Part shown: positions 1 to 6,959 of the stretch, piece after piece
How the letters are laid out: every line of letters starts with the position of its first letter
Position numbering within the stretch: position 1 is the first letter of the stretch
Assembly (NCBI GenBank): GCA_018400335.1
Contig: JAGYMT010000034.1
Location: 1 to 10,352, forward strand
Length of the DNA stretch: 10,352 bases
DNA from: Kiritimatiellia bacterium
Lineage (GTDB): Bacteria; Verrucomicrobiota; Kiritimatiellia; JAAZAB01
Direction of reading: 5' to 3'
Translations under genes and position numbers: made by a program
The notes under the pieces: model-generated
Told to the model about the DNA's origin: nothing
The model's database searches: none
What the model saw: the letters and a program-made list of their open reading frames with translations, nothing else

Positions 1-954
1 ATCTTCAAGCTGGCCGAACGGAAAGGGGCGGACGTTTACTTCGAGGCGAGCGTCGGGGGCGGTATGCCGCTGATACACGCTCTGAGGGAAAGCATGGTGT
101 CAAACCACGTGCGCAGTATTTACGGGATTCTTAACGGGACGTGCAACTTCATCCTGACAAGAATGGAGCAGGACGGTCTGACGTTCGGCGCCGCGCTTGA
201 TGAGGCGCGTGCGGCCGGTTTTGCCGAGGCCGACCCGAGCCTTGATATTGACGGGGTGGATACCGCGCACAAGGCGGCTATCCTGGCGTCACTGGTTTAC
301 GGCTTCAACGCCCCGATGCGGGAACTGCACGTGGAGGGCATCAGGAACCTTGCGGCGGATGATATAACAAATGCCTCGGATCTGGGTTATAGGTTGAAAA
401 TGCTCGCTGTTATCAAGGATGTCAACGGGAACGTGGAAGTGCGCACTCACCCGACCCTGATTCCAAGGGAGAGCGTGATGGCTTCGGTAAGCGGCGTTTT
501 TAACGCGGTGCTGATGAACGGCGACGGCGTCGGCGATCTTCTGTGGTACGGACGCGGGGCCGGGCGGGATCCGACAGCCAGCGCCATAATGGGCGATGTC
601 GTTGATGCCGCGCGGAACCTAGTGTGCGGTACGCCTCGCCGTGCGCCGGGCTTTGTCGCCTATAACCCCGAATGCAGAATCATGGATATCGGGGAGGCGG
701 TGGTTCGTTGCTACCTGCGGCTGACGCTGCTGGATCAACCGGGGGTTTTCGGACAGATAGCTTCCATCCTGGGCCGGCACGGCATAAGCATAGCGTCCCT
801 GCTTCAGAAAGAGAACAGGGTGGGGGAGCAGGTCCCGGTTGTGGTTATCACGCATCATGCCAGGGAGAAGGAATTCGCGGTTGCAATTCAGGAAATAGAC
901 GCGATGAAGGTCATCGGCGCGCCGACGGTGCGCTTGAGAATAGAGGATTGTTGA
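1..954 (+). CDS. hom: Homoserine dehydrogenase, 5'-truncated by window edge
   Basis: Catalyses NAD(P)H-dependent reduction of aspartate semialdehyde to homoserine, the branch point to threonine and methionine. Reading frame 1 is open from base 1, so the gene begins upstream; 317 codons remain and the N-terminal Rossmann nucleotide-binding part is missing. The fragment starts near the family signature FEASVGGG, followed by NGTCNFILT. Residues E76, D87 and K91 of the fragment (GFAEADP, then GVDTAHK) have the same spacing as the catalytic Glu208, Asp219 and Lys223 of the yeast enzyme. From about residue 236 to the end is an ACT domain (LRLTLLDQPGVFGQI), typical of the long bacterial form and probably used for threonine feedback. 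The gene ends with TGA 14 bp before lysC, so the two are probably co-transcribed. Any ATG inside the fragment, such as the one at 64, is internal and not the start. Confidence 0.95.
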   Translation: MFKLAERKGADVYFEASVGGGMPLIHALRESMVSNHVRSIYGILNGTCNFILTRMEQDGLTFGAALDEARAAGFAEADPSLDIDGVDTAHKAAILASLVYGFNAPMRELHVEGIRNLAADDITNASDLGYRLKMLAVIKDVNGNVEVRTHPTLIPRESVMASVSGVFNAVLMNGDGVGDLLWYGRGAGRDPTASAIMGDVVDAARNLVCGTPRRAPGFVAYNPECRIMDIGEAVVRCYLRLTLLDQPGVFGQIASILGRHGISIASLLQKENRVGEQVPVVVITHHAREKEFAVAIQEIDAMKVIGAPTVRLRIEDC

Positions 955-968
955 AACGGAGGGAGTGT

Positions 969-2225
969 ATGGCCTTGATTGTTCAGAAATACGGGGGTAG
1001 TTCGGTTGCGGATGCCGTGTGCCTTCGGCGAGTGGCCAAGCGCATAATGATGAGCCGCAAAAAGGGGCACTCGGTTGTCGTGGTTGTGAGCGCCATGGGC
1101 GATACGACCGATGACCTTATCGAATTGGCCGCGAAGGTGGCGGAGGCGCCGAGCGAGCGCGAAATGGATATGCTTCTTTCAACGGGTGAGCAGGTGTCCG
1201 CCGCGCTGCTTGCGATGGCGCTGCATTCGATGGGGGCGGACGCGGTGTCGCTCACGGGACCGCAGGCCGGAATCTCCACCGACACGATGCACGGCAAGGC
1301 CAAGATCATGGGAATCGATCCCCGGCGCGTGCTCAAGCACTTGAAGGAGGGCCGGGTGGTCATCGTTACAGGGTTTCAGGGGCTTGCGCCGTCAATGGAT
1401 GTGGCCACGCTGGGCCGCGGCGGCTCTGACGCCACCGCCGTCGCCCTGGCCGCTGCGCTCAAGGCCGATCGCTGTCAGATTTTTACGGACGTGGACGGCG
1501 TTTACTCCGCCGATCCGCGGATCGTGAAGGACGCCAGGAAGCTGGACGAGATCGCATATGACGAGATGCTCGAACTGGCCAGCCTTGGCGCGCGCGTGCT
1601 GATGTCGCGTTCCGTTGAGTTCGGGAAGAAGTATGGTGTGGAGCTCGAGGTGCTGTCCAGTTTTACGATGGCGCCGGGCACCGTCGTTCGCAGAAAGGTG
1701 AAGCTTATGGAGGATATTGTCGTTCGCGGGGTTTCCGTTGATACAAACCAGGCAAAGATCACTATCTCGGGCCTTCCCGATAAGCCGGGCGTCGCGGCGC
1801 GCCTGTTCGGCGAGCTTGCCGGGAGGAATATCAATATTGATGTGATCGTACAGAATGTAGGAGATCATGGGCACGCGGTCATATCCTTCACCACGGCGGC
1901 GGATGACTTGCCTAAGATAAAGAAGGTGATCAGCGAGGTGGCCGCCAAGATGGGGGTGACGGATATAAAGATCAACAAGGATGTGGCGAAGGTCAGCATC
2001 GTGGGGGTGGGAATGCAGGGGCAATCGGGTGTCGCCTTCCGCATGTTCAAAACCCTTGCGGAGAACCGGATCAATATCCTTATGATCTCCACTTCCGAGA
2101 TAAAGATTTCGGTGATTATTCGCAAGAAGTTTGCCGATAAGTCAATGGTCGCCTTGCACAAGGCGTTTGGTTTGAACGGGAAGTCGGGCGCTTCGCGGAA
2201 ACCGCGGCGCGCCAGGTCGGCGTGA
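969..2225 (+). CDS. lysC: Aspartate kinase, monofunctional, with two ACT domains
   Basis: Phosphorylates L-aspartate to 4-aspartyl phosphate, the first step to lysine, threonine and methionine. The protein has 418 residues, normal for monofunctional aspartokinases. The amino-acid kinase domain (about 1-240) carries KYGGSSV at 7-13, STGEQVS from 71, GRGGSDATA from 149 and TDVDGVY at 173-179. Two ACT domains follow at about 262-335 (ITISGLPDKPGV) and 341-407 (VSIVGVGMQGQSGVA, then ISTSEIKISVII), the site of allosteric control by lysine and/or threonine. The ATG at 969 is chosen because GGAGGGAG (958-965) lies just upstream and the family N-terminus MALIVQKYGG begins there; the frame stays open back to 672 but that part overlaps hom. 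The last about 13 residues form a basic Arg/Lys/Ala tail. An internal in-frame start at 1707 may produce a separate regulatory subunit. Confidence 0.97.
   Translation: MALIVQKYGGSSVADAVCLRRVAKRIMMSRKKGHSVVVVVSAMGDTTDDLIELAAKVAEAPSEREMDMLLSTGEQVSAALLAMALHSMGADAVSLTGPQAGISTDTMHGKAKIMGIDPRRVLKHLKEGRVVIVTGFQGLAPSMDVATLGRGGSDATAVALAAALKADRCQIFTDVDGVYSADPRIVKDARKLDEIAYDEMLELASLGARVLMSRSVEFGKKYGVELEVLSSFTMAPGTVVRRKVKLMEDIVVRGVSVDTNQAKITISGLPDKPGVAARLFGELAGRNINIDVIVQNVGDHGHAVISFTTAADDLPKIKKVISEVAAKMGVTDIKINKDVAKVSIVGVGMQGQSGVAFRMFKTLAENRINILMISTSEIKISVIIRKKFADKSMVALHKAFGLNGKSGASRKPRRARSA
1694..1709 (+). promoter_or_regulatory. Possible internal ribosome binding site and start for an aspartokinase beta subunit
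   Basis: AAAGGTGA (1694-1701) lies 5 bases before an in-frame ATG at 1707, which begins MEDIVVRGVSVD at LysC residue 247. Translation from here would give a 172-residue protein containing just the two ACT domains. In Corynebacterium glutamicum, lysC makes a 172-residue beta subunit from an internal start at the equivalent place, and Bacillus aspartokinase II also uses an internal start. The alignment of site and length is seen in the sequence; use of the site is inferred. Confidence 0.5.
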
Positions 2226-2255
2226 ACCCCGCCCCGAGCGGTGTATGGAGCAGTT

Positions 2256-3875
2256 ATGAAGAAGGTGCAGATTTACGACACCACGTTGAGAGACGGCATG
2301 CAGGGCGAGGGTATATCCCTCTCGTGCGCAGGGAAATTGCGGCTCGCGATGCGGATGGATGCGTTCGGTATTGACTACATCGAGGGAGGTTACGCGGCAT
2401 CTAACCCTAAGGATATGGAGTTCTTCAGGGAGATTAGGGGCAAGAAGCTCGCCCGGGCCAAGATCGCGGCCTTCGGAAGCACCAGGCGCGCCCTGACCCC
2501 CGTGGGCGAGGATCGCGGCACGCTCGCACTTATCGAAACGAAAGCTCCGGTTGTCACGATCTTCGGCAAGGCATGGAATCTCCACGTCAAGGATGTCCTT
2601 CGTACGACGGAGGATGAGAACCGCGCAATGGTGGCCGATACTGTACGCTATCTTAAGGAGCGTTGCGAAGAGGTCGTGTTCGATGCCGAGCATTTCTTCG
2701 ATGGTTACAAGGACAGCCCTTCGTTTGCGCTTGCCGTGGTTAAGTCGGCCTTTGAGGCCGGCGCCGACCGCGTGGTCCTGTGCGATACCCGCGGGGCCAG
2801 TATGCCCGCCGAAATTTTCGGGATCACGGCGGAGGTCGTGAAGTCATTCGGGGGCCGGGTCGGTATTCATTGCCACAACGACAGCGAGATGGCCGTTGCC
2901 GGCTCAATAGAGGCGGTGCGCGCCGGGGCTGATCACGTGCAGGGCACGCTTAACGGCTACGGCGAGCGTTGCGGGAACGCGAACCTCTGTTCCATTATTC
3001 CATGTCTCGCGTTGAAGATGGGCATGAATTGCTGCGGCAGGAAAGGTCTGGCGGACCTGCGTGAGCTCTCCCGCTTTGCGGACGGACTTCTCAATCTTCC
3101 CTATTACACGAAGGCTGCGTACGTCGGCGAGAGCGCGTTCGCGCATAAGGCCGGCATGCACGTGAACGCCGTGGAGAAGAACCCCGCAAGCTTTGAGCAT
3201 ATTGACCCGCGCGCCGTGGGTAACGAAAGACGCATTCTCATCTCGGAGCTGTCGGGCGGAAGTAACGTTCTCCTGAAGGCGGTGGAGATGGGCGAGGATT
3301 TCAGCAAGTCGTCGCCCGAGATCAAAAACGTGCTGAGCGAGCTTGAACAGCTCGAGAAGAAAGGCTATGAGTTCGAGGCGGCTGATGCCTCGTTCCAGCT
3401 GCTTATCCAGAAAGTGCTTAAGAAACGCAAGTCTTTCTTCGAACTCGAGGGCTTCCGCGTGATCGTGGAGAAGAGGGGTAAGGACGAGAAGTGCCTGTCC
3501 GAGGCCGCGGTGAAGTTGAACGTGAACGGCGCGATCGAGTATACCGTGGGAGAGGGCGACGGCCCGGTGAATGCGCTGGATAGCGCGCTGCGCAAGGCGC
3601 TTGCCAGGTTCTACCCGGAGGTGGCCGAGGTTTCGTTGACCGATTACCGGGTCAGGATACTCGATCCCGAGGAGGGCACCGCGGCCAAGACCCGCGTTGT
3701 TATAGAGTCGAGCGACGGCAGGGACACGTGGGGAACCGTGGGAGTGTCCGAGAATATTATCGAGGCTTCCTGGGAGGCTCTCGTTGATAGTGTGGAGTAT
3801 AAGCTCTTTATGGCGCAGAAGCCCGCCAAAAAGTCCGGGGGCGCCGGCCGGGCAAAGAAACCGCGCCGGAAATAG
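2256..3875 (+). CDS. cimA: (R)-citramalate synthase
   Basis: Condenses pyruvate and acetyl-CoA to (R)-citramalate, the first step of the threonine-independent route to 2-oxobutanoate and isoleucine. The 539-residue length and the motif set match the long citramalate synthase family related to LeuA, not isopropylmalate synthase proper. The TIM-barrel HMGL-like domain begins with YDTTLRDGMQGEG (Arg12 and Asp13 catalytic/metal site), has the metal motif HCHND at 205-209, GYGERCGNAN from 234, and HKAGMHVNAV from 297. The LeuA-type regulatory domain occupies about 395-525. The ATG at 2256 is preferred because GGAG (2247-2250) sits 5 bases upstream; a GTG at 2241 would add five residues without a clear ribosome site. 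Met15 is unusual, since the position is usually Ala, Ser or Thr (DGAQ). The C-terminus is a Lys/Arg/Gly-rich tail of about 18 residues. It lies 30 bp after lysC, probably in the same operon. Confidence 0.95.
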   Translation: MKKVQIYDTTLRDGMQGEGISLSCAGKLRLAMRMDAFGIDYIEGGYAASNPKDMEFFREIRGKKLARAKIAAFGSTRRALTPVGEDRGTLALIETKAPVVTIFGKAWNLHVKDVLRTTEDENRAMVADTVRYLKERCEEVVFDAEHFFDGYKDSPSFALAVVKSAFEAGADRVVLCDTRGASMPAEIFGITAEVVKSFGGRVGIHCHNDSEMAVAGSIEAVRAGADHVQGTLNGYGERCGNANLCSIIPCLALKMGMNCCGRKGLADLRELSRFADGLLNLPYYTKAAYVGESAFAHKAGMHVNAVEKNPASFEHIDPRAVGNERRILISELSGGSNVLLKAVEMGEDFSKSSPEIKNVLSELEQLEKKGYEFEAADASFQLLIQKVLKKRKSFFELEGFRVIVEKRGKDEKCLSEAAVKLNVNGAIEYTVGEGDGPVNALDSALRKALARFYPEVAEVSLTDYRVRILDPEEGTAAKTRVVIESSDGRDTWGTVGVSENIIEASWEALVDSVEYKLFMAQKPAKKSGGAGRAKKPRRK

Positions 3876-3932
3876 GCCGTAATGAACGGCCGGGCCGGCC
3901 GGATTTGTGATCGCACGGCGATCCGCCGTTCA
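3875..3932 (+). other. Inverted repeats in the cimA-valS spacer (possible weak terminator or leader)
   Basis: GGCCGT (3875-3880) and ACGGCC (3886-3891) form a 6-bp stem with loop AATGA that starts on the last base of the cimA stop codon. ACGGCG (3915-3920) and CGCCGT (3924-3929) form a second stem with loop ATC. TGAACGG (3883-3889) can instead pair with CCGTTCA (3926-3932), which would disrupt both. No run of T follows either stem, so a canonical intrinsic terminator is not shown. The spacer has no T-box consensus, so T-box control of valS is not supported. Confidence 0.35.
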
Positions 3933-3967
3933 CGCTTCAGTGCGCTTATCCATGCAGGATGGTTGTT

Positions 3968-6715
3968 ATGCAGGAAATTGACAAGATATATGATCCCCGT
4001 AAGGTCGAGGATAAGTGGCTCGACCTGTGGCTTGAGCGCCGTGTGTTTCATTCCGAGGTCGAACGCGGGGGCGAGCCATACTGCATAGTGATCCCGCCTC
4101 CCAACGTGACGGGTATTCTGCACATGGGCCACGCTTTCAACGTGACCATACAGGATATTCTTATGCGCTGGCGCCGTATGCAGGGCAGGAATGCAGTCTG
4201 GATACCGGGAACGGATCACGCCGGCATCGCGACGCAGAACGTGGTGGAGAGGTCGTTGGCAAAAGAGGGGAAGACGAGGAGAGACCTCGGTCGGGATGCT
4301 TTCATCGAGCGCGTGTGGCAGTGGAAGAAGCAGTACGGGGATACGATCATACGGCAGTTGAAGAGAATCGGCGCCTCCTGCGATTGGGACCGCGAGCGCT
4401 TCACTATGGATGAGGGGCTCAGCGAGGCGGTGGAGGAGATGTTTATCCGCCTCTATGACAGAAAGCTGATCTACCGCGGGAACTACATAATCAACTGGTG
4501 CTGCCGTTGCCACACAGCGCTTTCGGATGAGGAGAGCGAGCACGCGGAGACAGAGGGTGCGCTTTACTTGATAAGGTATCCCAGGAAGGGCGGCAAGAAG
4601 AAGGATGCCGTGGTCGTGGCCACCACCAGACCGGAGACACTTCTCGGTGATGTTGCCCTCGCGGTGAATCCGCGCGATGCGCGCTATGCATCTCTGGAGG
4701 GCGCACGGTTCATCCTGCCCATTCTGAAGCGCGAGATCGGTGTCGTGAAGGACGATTTTGTGGACCAGGAGTTCGGAACCGGCGTGGTCAAGGTCACGCC
4801 CGCCCATGATCCGAATGACTTCGAGATGGGGCTGAGGCACGGGCTGGAGCCGATCAATGTGATGAACGGCGACGGCACGATGAACGAGAATGCCGGACCG
4901 TATAAGGGGCTGGACAGGTTCGAGTGCAGGAAGAGAATCCTTGACGATCTGGCGAAGGCGGGTCTGCTCGATGATACCAGAAAGCATGTCCACTCGGTCG
5001 GTCACTGCTACCGCTGTAATTCCGTGGTTGAGCCGCGCCTTTCGCTCCAGTGGTTCGTGAAGATGAAGCCCCTCGCCCGGCCCGCCCTGGAGGCTGTGCG
5101 CCAGGGACGAATCCAGTTCATGCCGGACAGGTGGACCAAGGTCTATCTCGACTGGATGGAGAACATCAGGGACTGGTGCATCTCGCGCCAGATATGGTGG
5201 GGACATCGTATTCCGGTGTTCTACTGCGATGCGTGCGGGAATGAATGGGCTGTGAAGGGCCGGCCCTCGGTCTGCCCGGCATGCGGGTCGGCGAAAATAA
5301 GACAGGATGAGGATGTGCTCGATACATGGTTTTCGTCCTGGTTGTGGCCGTTCAGCACTTTCGGCTGGCCGCACGGAGGCAAGGATCTCGCCTTCTACTA
5401 TCCCACTGATACACTGGTCACCGCCTCGGAGATAATCTTTTTCTGGGTGGCGCGGATGATCATGGCCGGGCTGGACGTTATGGGCGAGGTTCCTTTCAGG
5501 AGGGTCTACATCCACGGGACCGTTCGAGATGATACAGGGCGGAAGATGAGTAAGAGCCTCGGTAACTCGATTGACCCGCTTGCCGTCGTCAACGATTTCA
5601 GCGCGGATGCGCTGAGGTTCAGCCTGATGATGGTGACCGCCGTGGGGCAGGATGTGTACCTGTCGAACGATAAGTTCGAAATAGGCAGGAACTTCCTGAC
5701 GAAGATATGGAACGCGGCCCGCTTTATCATGATGAATTCAAAGGACTTCGATCCCTCTGCGGTCAGGAATGCCGCGGGCGGCGACCGGCAAGGCGGGGGC
5801 GAATGGCCGGAATTCGATTCGCGCCTGCTCGGACCCGACGACAAGCATATTCTCGCGCGCCTGAACGCGACGGTTGTCGCCTGTTCGGAGAACCTGGAAC
5901 GGTGCCGCTTCAATGATGCCGCGAAGGAGCTCTATGATTTTGTGTGGCACCAGTTCTGCGACTGGCACATTGAATACGCGAAGATCACGCTTGCGGGCGC
6001 CGACGCGGAGCGTCGCGAGCAGGTGCTGATGGTCCTGCACCACGTGTTCTCATCAATCCTGCGCATGCTCCACCCGATGGTTCCTTTTATCACGGAGGAG
6101 CTGTGGCACGCAATGGGCTACGGCGCGGAAGACAAGAGTATTGCTTTCGCCCCCTGGCCCGCGCCGCCAGGCGATGACGTGCTCGCCTCGGGGTGGGGCG
6201 CCACCGGCAGTATCAGTTCATACGTGGAGAACAAACACGAGTTGATCAGGATTGGAAGAACGCTTAAAAGTGATTACGGTATCGAGCCTTCCATGAAGGT
6301 TAAGTTCATTATCAAGCCGGAGAATCAAGCCGCGGCCGGACTGCTGCTGGCGGATCGGCATTCCATTGCCGTGCTGCTTAAGGCCGAGTCCGTGGCCATT
6401 GATCCGATGTTCACCCCGCGGAAGGCGCTCCCCGGCGGATCTAACAAGATGGGCGCGATATTCATGCCCGTGGCCGGCGTCGTTGATGTCGAGGCCGAGA
6501 AGAAGCGGCTTGCCGACCAGCTTGGCAAGGCCGCTAATGATCTCGCGGCCGTCAACCGCAAGCTGGGAAATATTGATTTTATGGAGAAGGCGCCAAAACA
6601 TGTGGTGGAGCTCCAGGTGACTCGCAAGAAGGATCTTCTGGAGAAATGCGAGAAACTGAAACGACTTCTGGCCGTGCTGGCCGGCGAGGACGCCGAGCCG
6701 GGCCCGATTCCATAA
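3968..6715 (+). CDS. valS: Valyl-tRNA synthetase
   Basis: Class I aminoacyl-tRNA synthetase that activates valine and charges tRNA-Val in the cytoplasm. The 915-residue length is normal. PPPNVTGILHMGH ends in the HIGH-type motif HMGH (52-55), and KMSKS is at 526-530. The CP1 editing domain, which hydrolyses mischarged Thr-tRNA, carries TTRPET at 219-224. Two zinc-type cysteine sets are visible: C178/C181 (NWCCRCH) with C347/C350 (CYRC), and C420/C423 with C436/C439. The anticodon-binding domain follows, and the C-terminal arm (about 840-910) is a predicted coiled coil (VEAEKKRLADQLGKAAND) ending with the usual FMEKAPKHVVE. The start is ATG 3968 with AGGA (3956-3959) upstream; an ATG at 3959 would add three residues but has no visible ribosome site. 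The 92-bp gap to cimA leaves open whether it has its own promoter. Valine and isoleucine share enzymes downstream of CimA, which fits the neighbourhood. Confidence 0.97.
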   Translation: MQEIDKIYDPRKVEDKWLDLWLERRVFHSEVERGGEPYCIVIPPPNVTGILHMGHAFNVTIQDILMRWRRMQGRNAVWIPGTDHAGIATQNVVERSLAKEGKTRRDLGRDAFIERVWQWKKQYGDTIIRQLKRIGASCDWDRERFTMDEGLSEAVEEMFIRLYDRKLIYRGNYIINWCCRCHTALSDEESEHAETEGALYLIRYPRKGGKKKDAVVVATTRPETLLGDVALAVNPRDARYASLEGARFILPILKREIGVVKDDFVDQEFGTGVVKVTPAHDPNDFEMGLRHGLEPINVMNGDGTMNENAGPYKGLDRFECRKRILDDLAKAGLLDDTRKHVHSVGHCYRCNSVVEPRLSLQWFVKMKPLARPALEAVRQGRIQFMPDRWTKVYLDWMENIRDWCISRQIWWGHRIPVFYCDACGNEWAVKGRPSVCPACGSAKIRQDEDVLDTWFSSWLWPFSTFGWPHGGKDLAFYYPTDTLVTASEIIFFWVARMIMAGLDVMGEVPFRRVYIHGTVRDDTGRKMSKSLGNSIDPLAVVNDFSADALRFSLMMVTAVGQDVYLSNDKFEIGRNFLTKIWNAARFIMMNSKDFDPSAVRNAAGGDRQGGGEWPEFDSRLLGPDDKHILARLNATVVACSENLERCRFNDAAKELYDFVWHQFCDWHIEYAKITLAGADAERREQVLMVLHHVFSSILRMLHPMVPFITEELWHAMGYGAEDKSIAFAPWPAPPGDDVLASGWGATGSISSYVENKHELIRIGRTLKSDYGIEPSMKVKFIIKPENQAAAGLLLADRHSIAVLLKAESVAIDPMFTPRKALPGGSNKMGAIFMPVAGVVDVEAEKKRLADQLGKAANDLAAVNRKLGNIDFMEKAPKHVVELQVTRKKDLLEKCEKLKRLLAVLAGEDAEPGPIP

Positions 6716-6716
6716 T

Positions 6717-6756
6717 GCGGCAGCCCGGACTCTCCGGGAGAGTCGGGGCGCCGCTT
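6717..6756 (+). terminator. Long imperfect hairpin right after valS, possible terminator
   Basis: The stem begins one base after the valS TAA. GCGGC (6717-6721) pairs with GCCGC (6750-6754), GCCC (6723-6726) with GGGC (6746-6749), and GACTCT (6728-6733) with AGAGTC (6739-6744), around a CCGGG loop. There is one bulged A and one G-G mismatch, giving 15 base pairs. Only TT follows the stem, so it lacks the T-run of a strong intrinsic terminator. It may instead protect the 3' end of the mRNA or work with other factors. Its right arm overlaps the first repeat copy. Confidence 0.4.
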
Positions 6757-6844
6757 CCGGAAGTGTTGATTTGGGAAGGTGGTGGCGCGATCTCCGAGCG
6801 CGCCGTTTCCGGAAGTGTTGATTTAGGAAGGTGGTGGCGCGATC
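6748..6844. repeat. Two 45-bp direct repeats, 52-bp period
   Basis: Copies at 6748-6792 and 6800-6844 differ at 2 of 45 positions (6754 C versus 6806 T; 6773 G versus 6825 A). Each unit starts GCGCC and has GGCGC four bases before its end, so the 41-bp core has 5-bp terminal inverted repeats. The core contains TTCCGGAAGTGTTGATTT then GGAAGGTGGT. Between the copies, GGCGCGATCTCCGAGCGCGCC can fold with GGCGCG against CGCGCC. No convincing reading frame explains the conservation, although the - strand encodes a repeated HHLPKSTLPE when translated through it. This looks like an intergenic palindromic repeat family (REP- or MITE-like); whether it recurs in the genome cannot be seen here. Confidence 0.75.
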
Positions 6845-6861
6845 CCTGTCCGCCCGTGGTG

Positions 6862-6912
6862 GATCCGAGCGCGCCGTTTCCTGAAGGCGCGCTCGGGATC
6901 GGGCAGCCACCT
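6862..6912. repeat. Partial direct copy and inverted copy of the intergenic repeat, forming a strong hairpin
   Basis: TCCGAGCGCGCCGTTTCC at 6864-6881 repeats 6793-6810 exactly. It is followed by an inverted partial copy: the reverse complement of 6886-6912 matches 6777-6804 with a few differences. Together they form a hairpin in which GAGCGCGCC (6867-6875) pairs with GGCGCGCTC (6886-6894) over a 10-base loop. The stem extends outward as GATCC (6862-6866) against GGGATC (6895-6900) with one bulged G. No T-run follows on either strand, so this is not a canonical terminator. It lies about 60 bp before aroA. The remaining 6913-6959 shows no clear promoter or ribosome site. Confidence 0.65.
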
Positions 6913-6959
6913 GTTCGAAACAATGGGAGTCGTGTCGGGTTGCCTGCCAGCATTGGATT

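Noticed and set aside
672..968. In-frame upstream extension of lysC into hom, giving a 517-residue protein
   Set aside because: The extension overlaps the ACT domain of hom, is Gly/Arg-rich without motifs, and the strong ribosome site at 958-965 plus the family N-terminus fix the start at 969.
3876..3967. T-box riboswitch upstream of valS
   Set aside because: The spacer is short and contains neither the T-box consensus nor a terminator with a T-run.
3644..5515. 623-codon open frame on the - strand opposite cimA and valS
   Set aside because: It lies wholly opposite two clearly conserved genes, has no recognisable motifs, is rich in His/Pro/Arg as expected for antisense reading of GC-rich codons, and crosses a gene boundary. 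It is a shadow.
6748..6912. CRISPR array
   Set aside because: Only two full units, with a 7-bp gap, degenerate and inverted copies, and no cas genes; spacers of normal length are absent.
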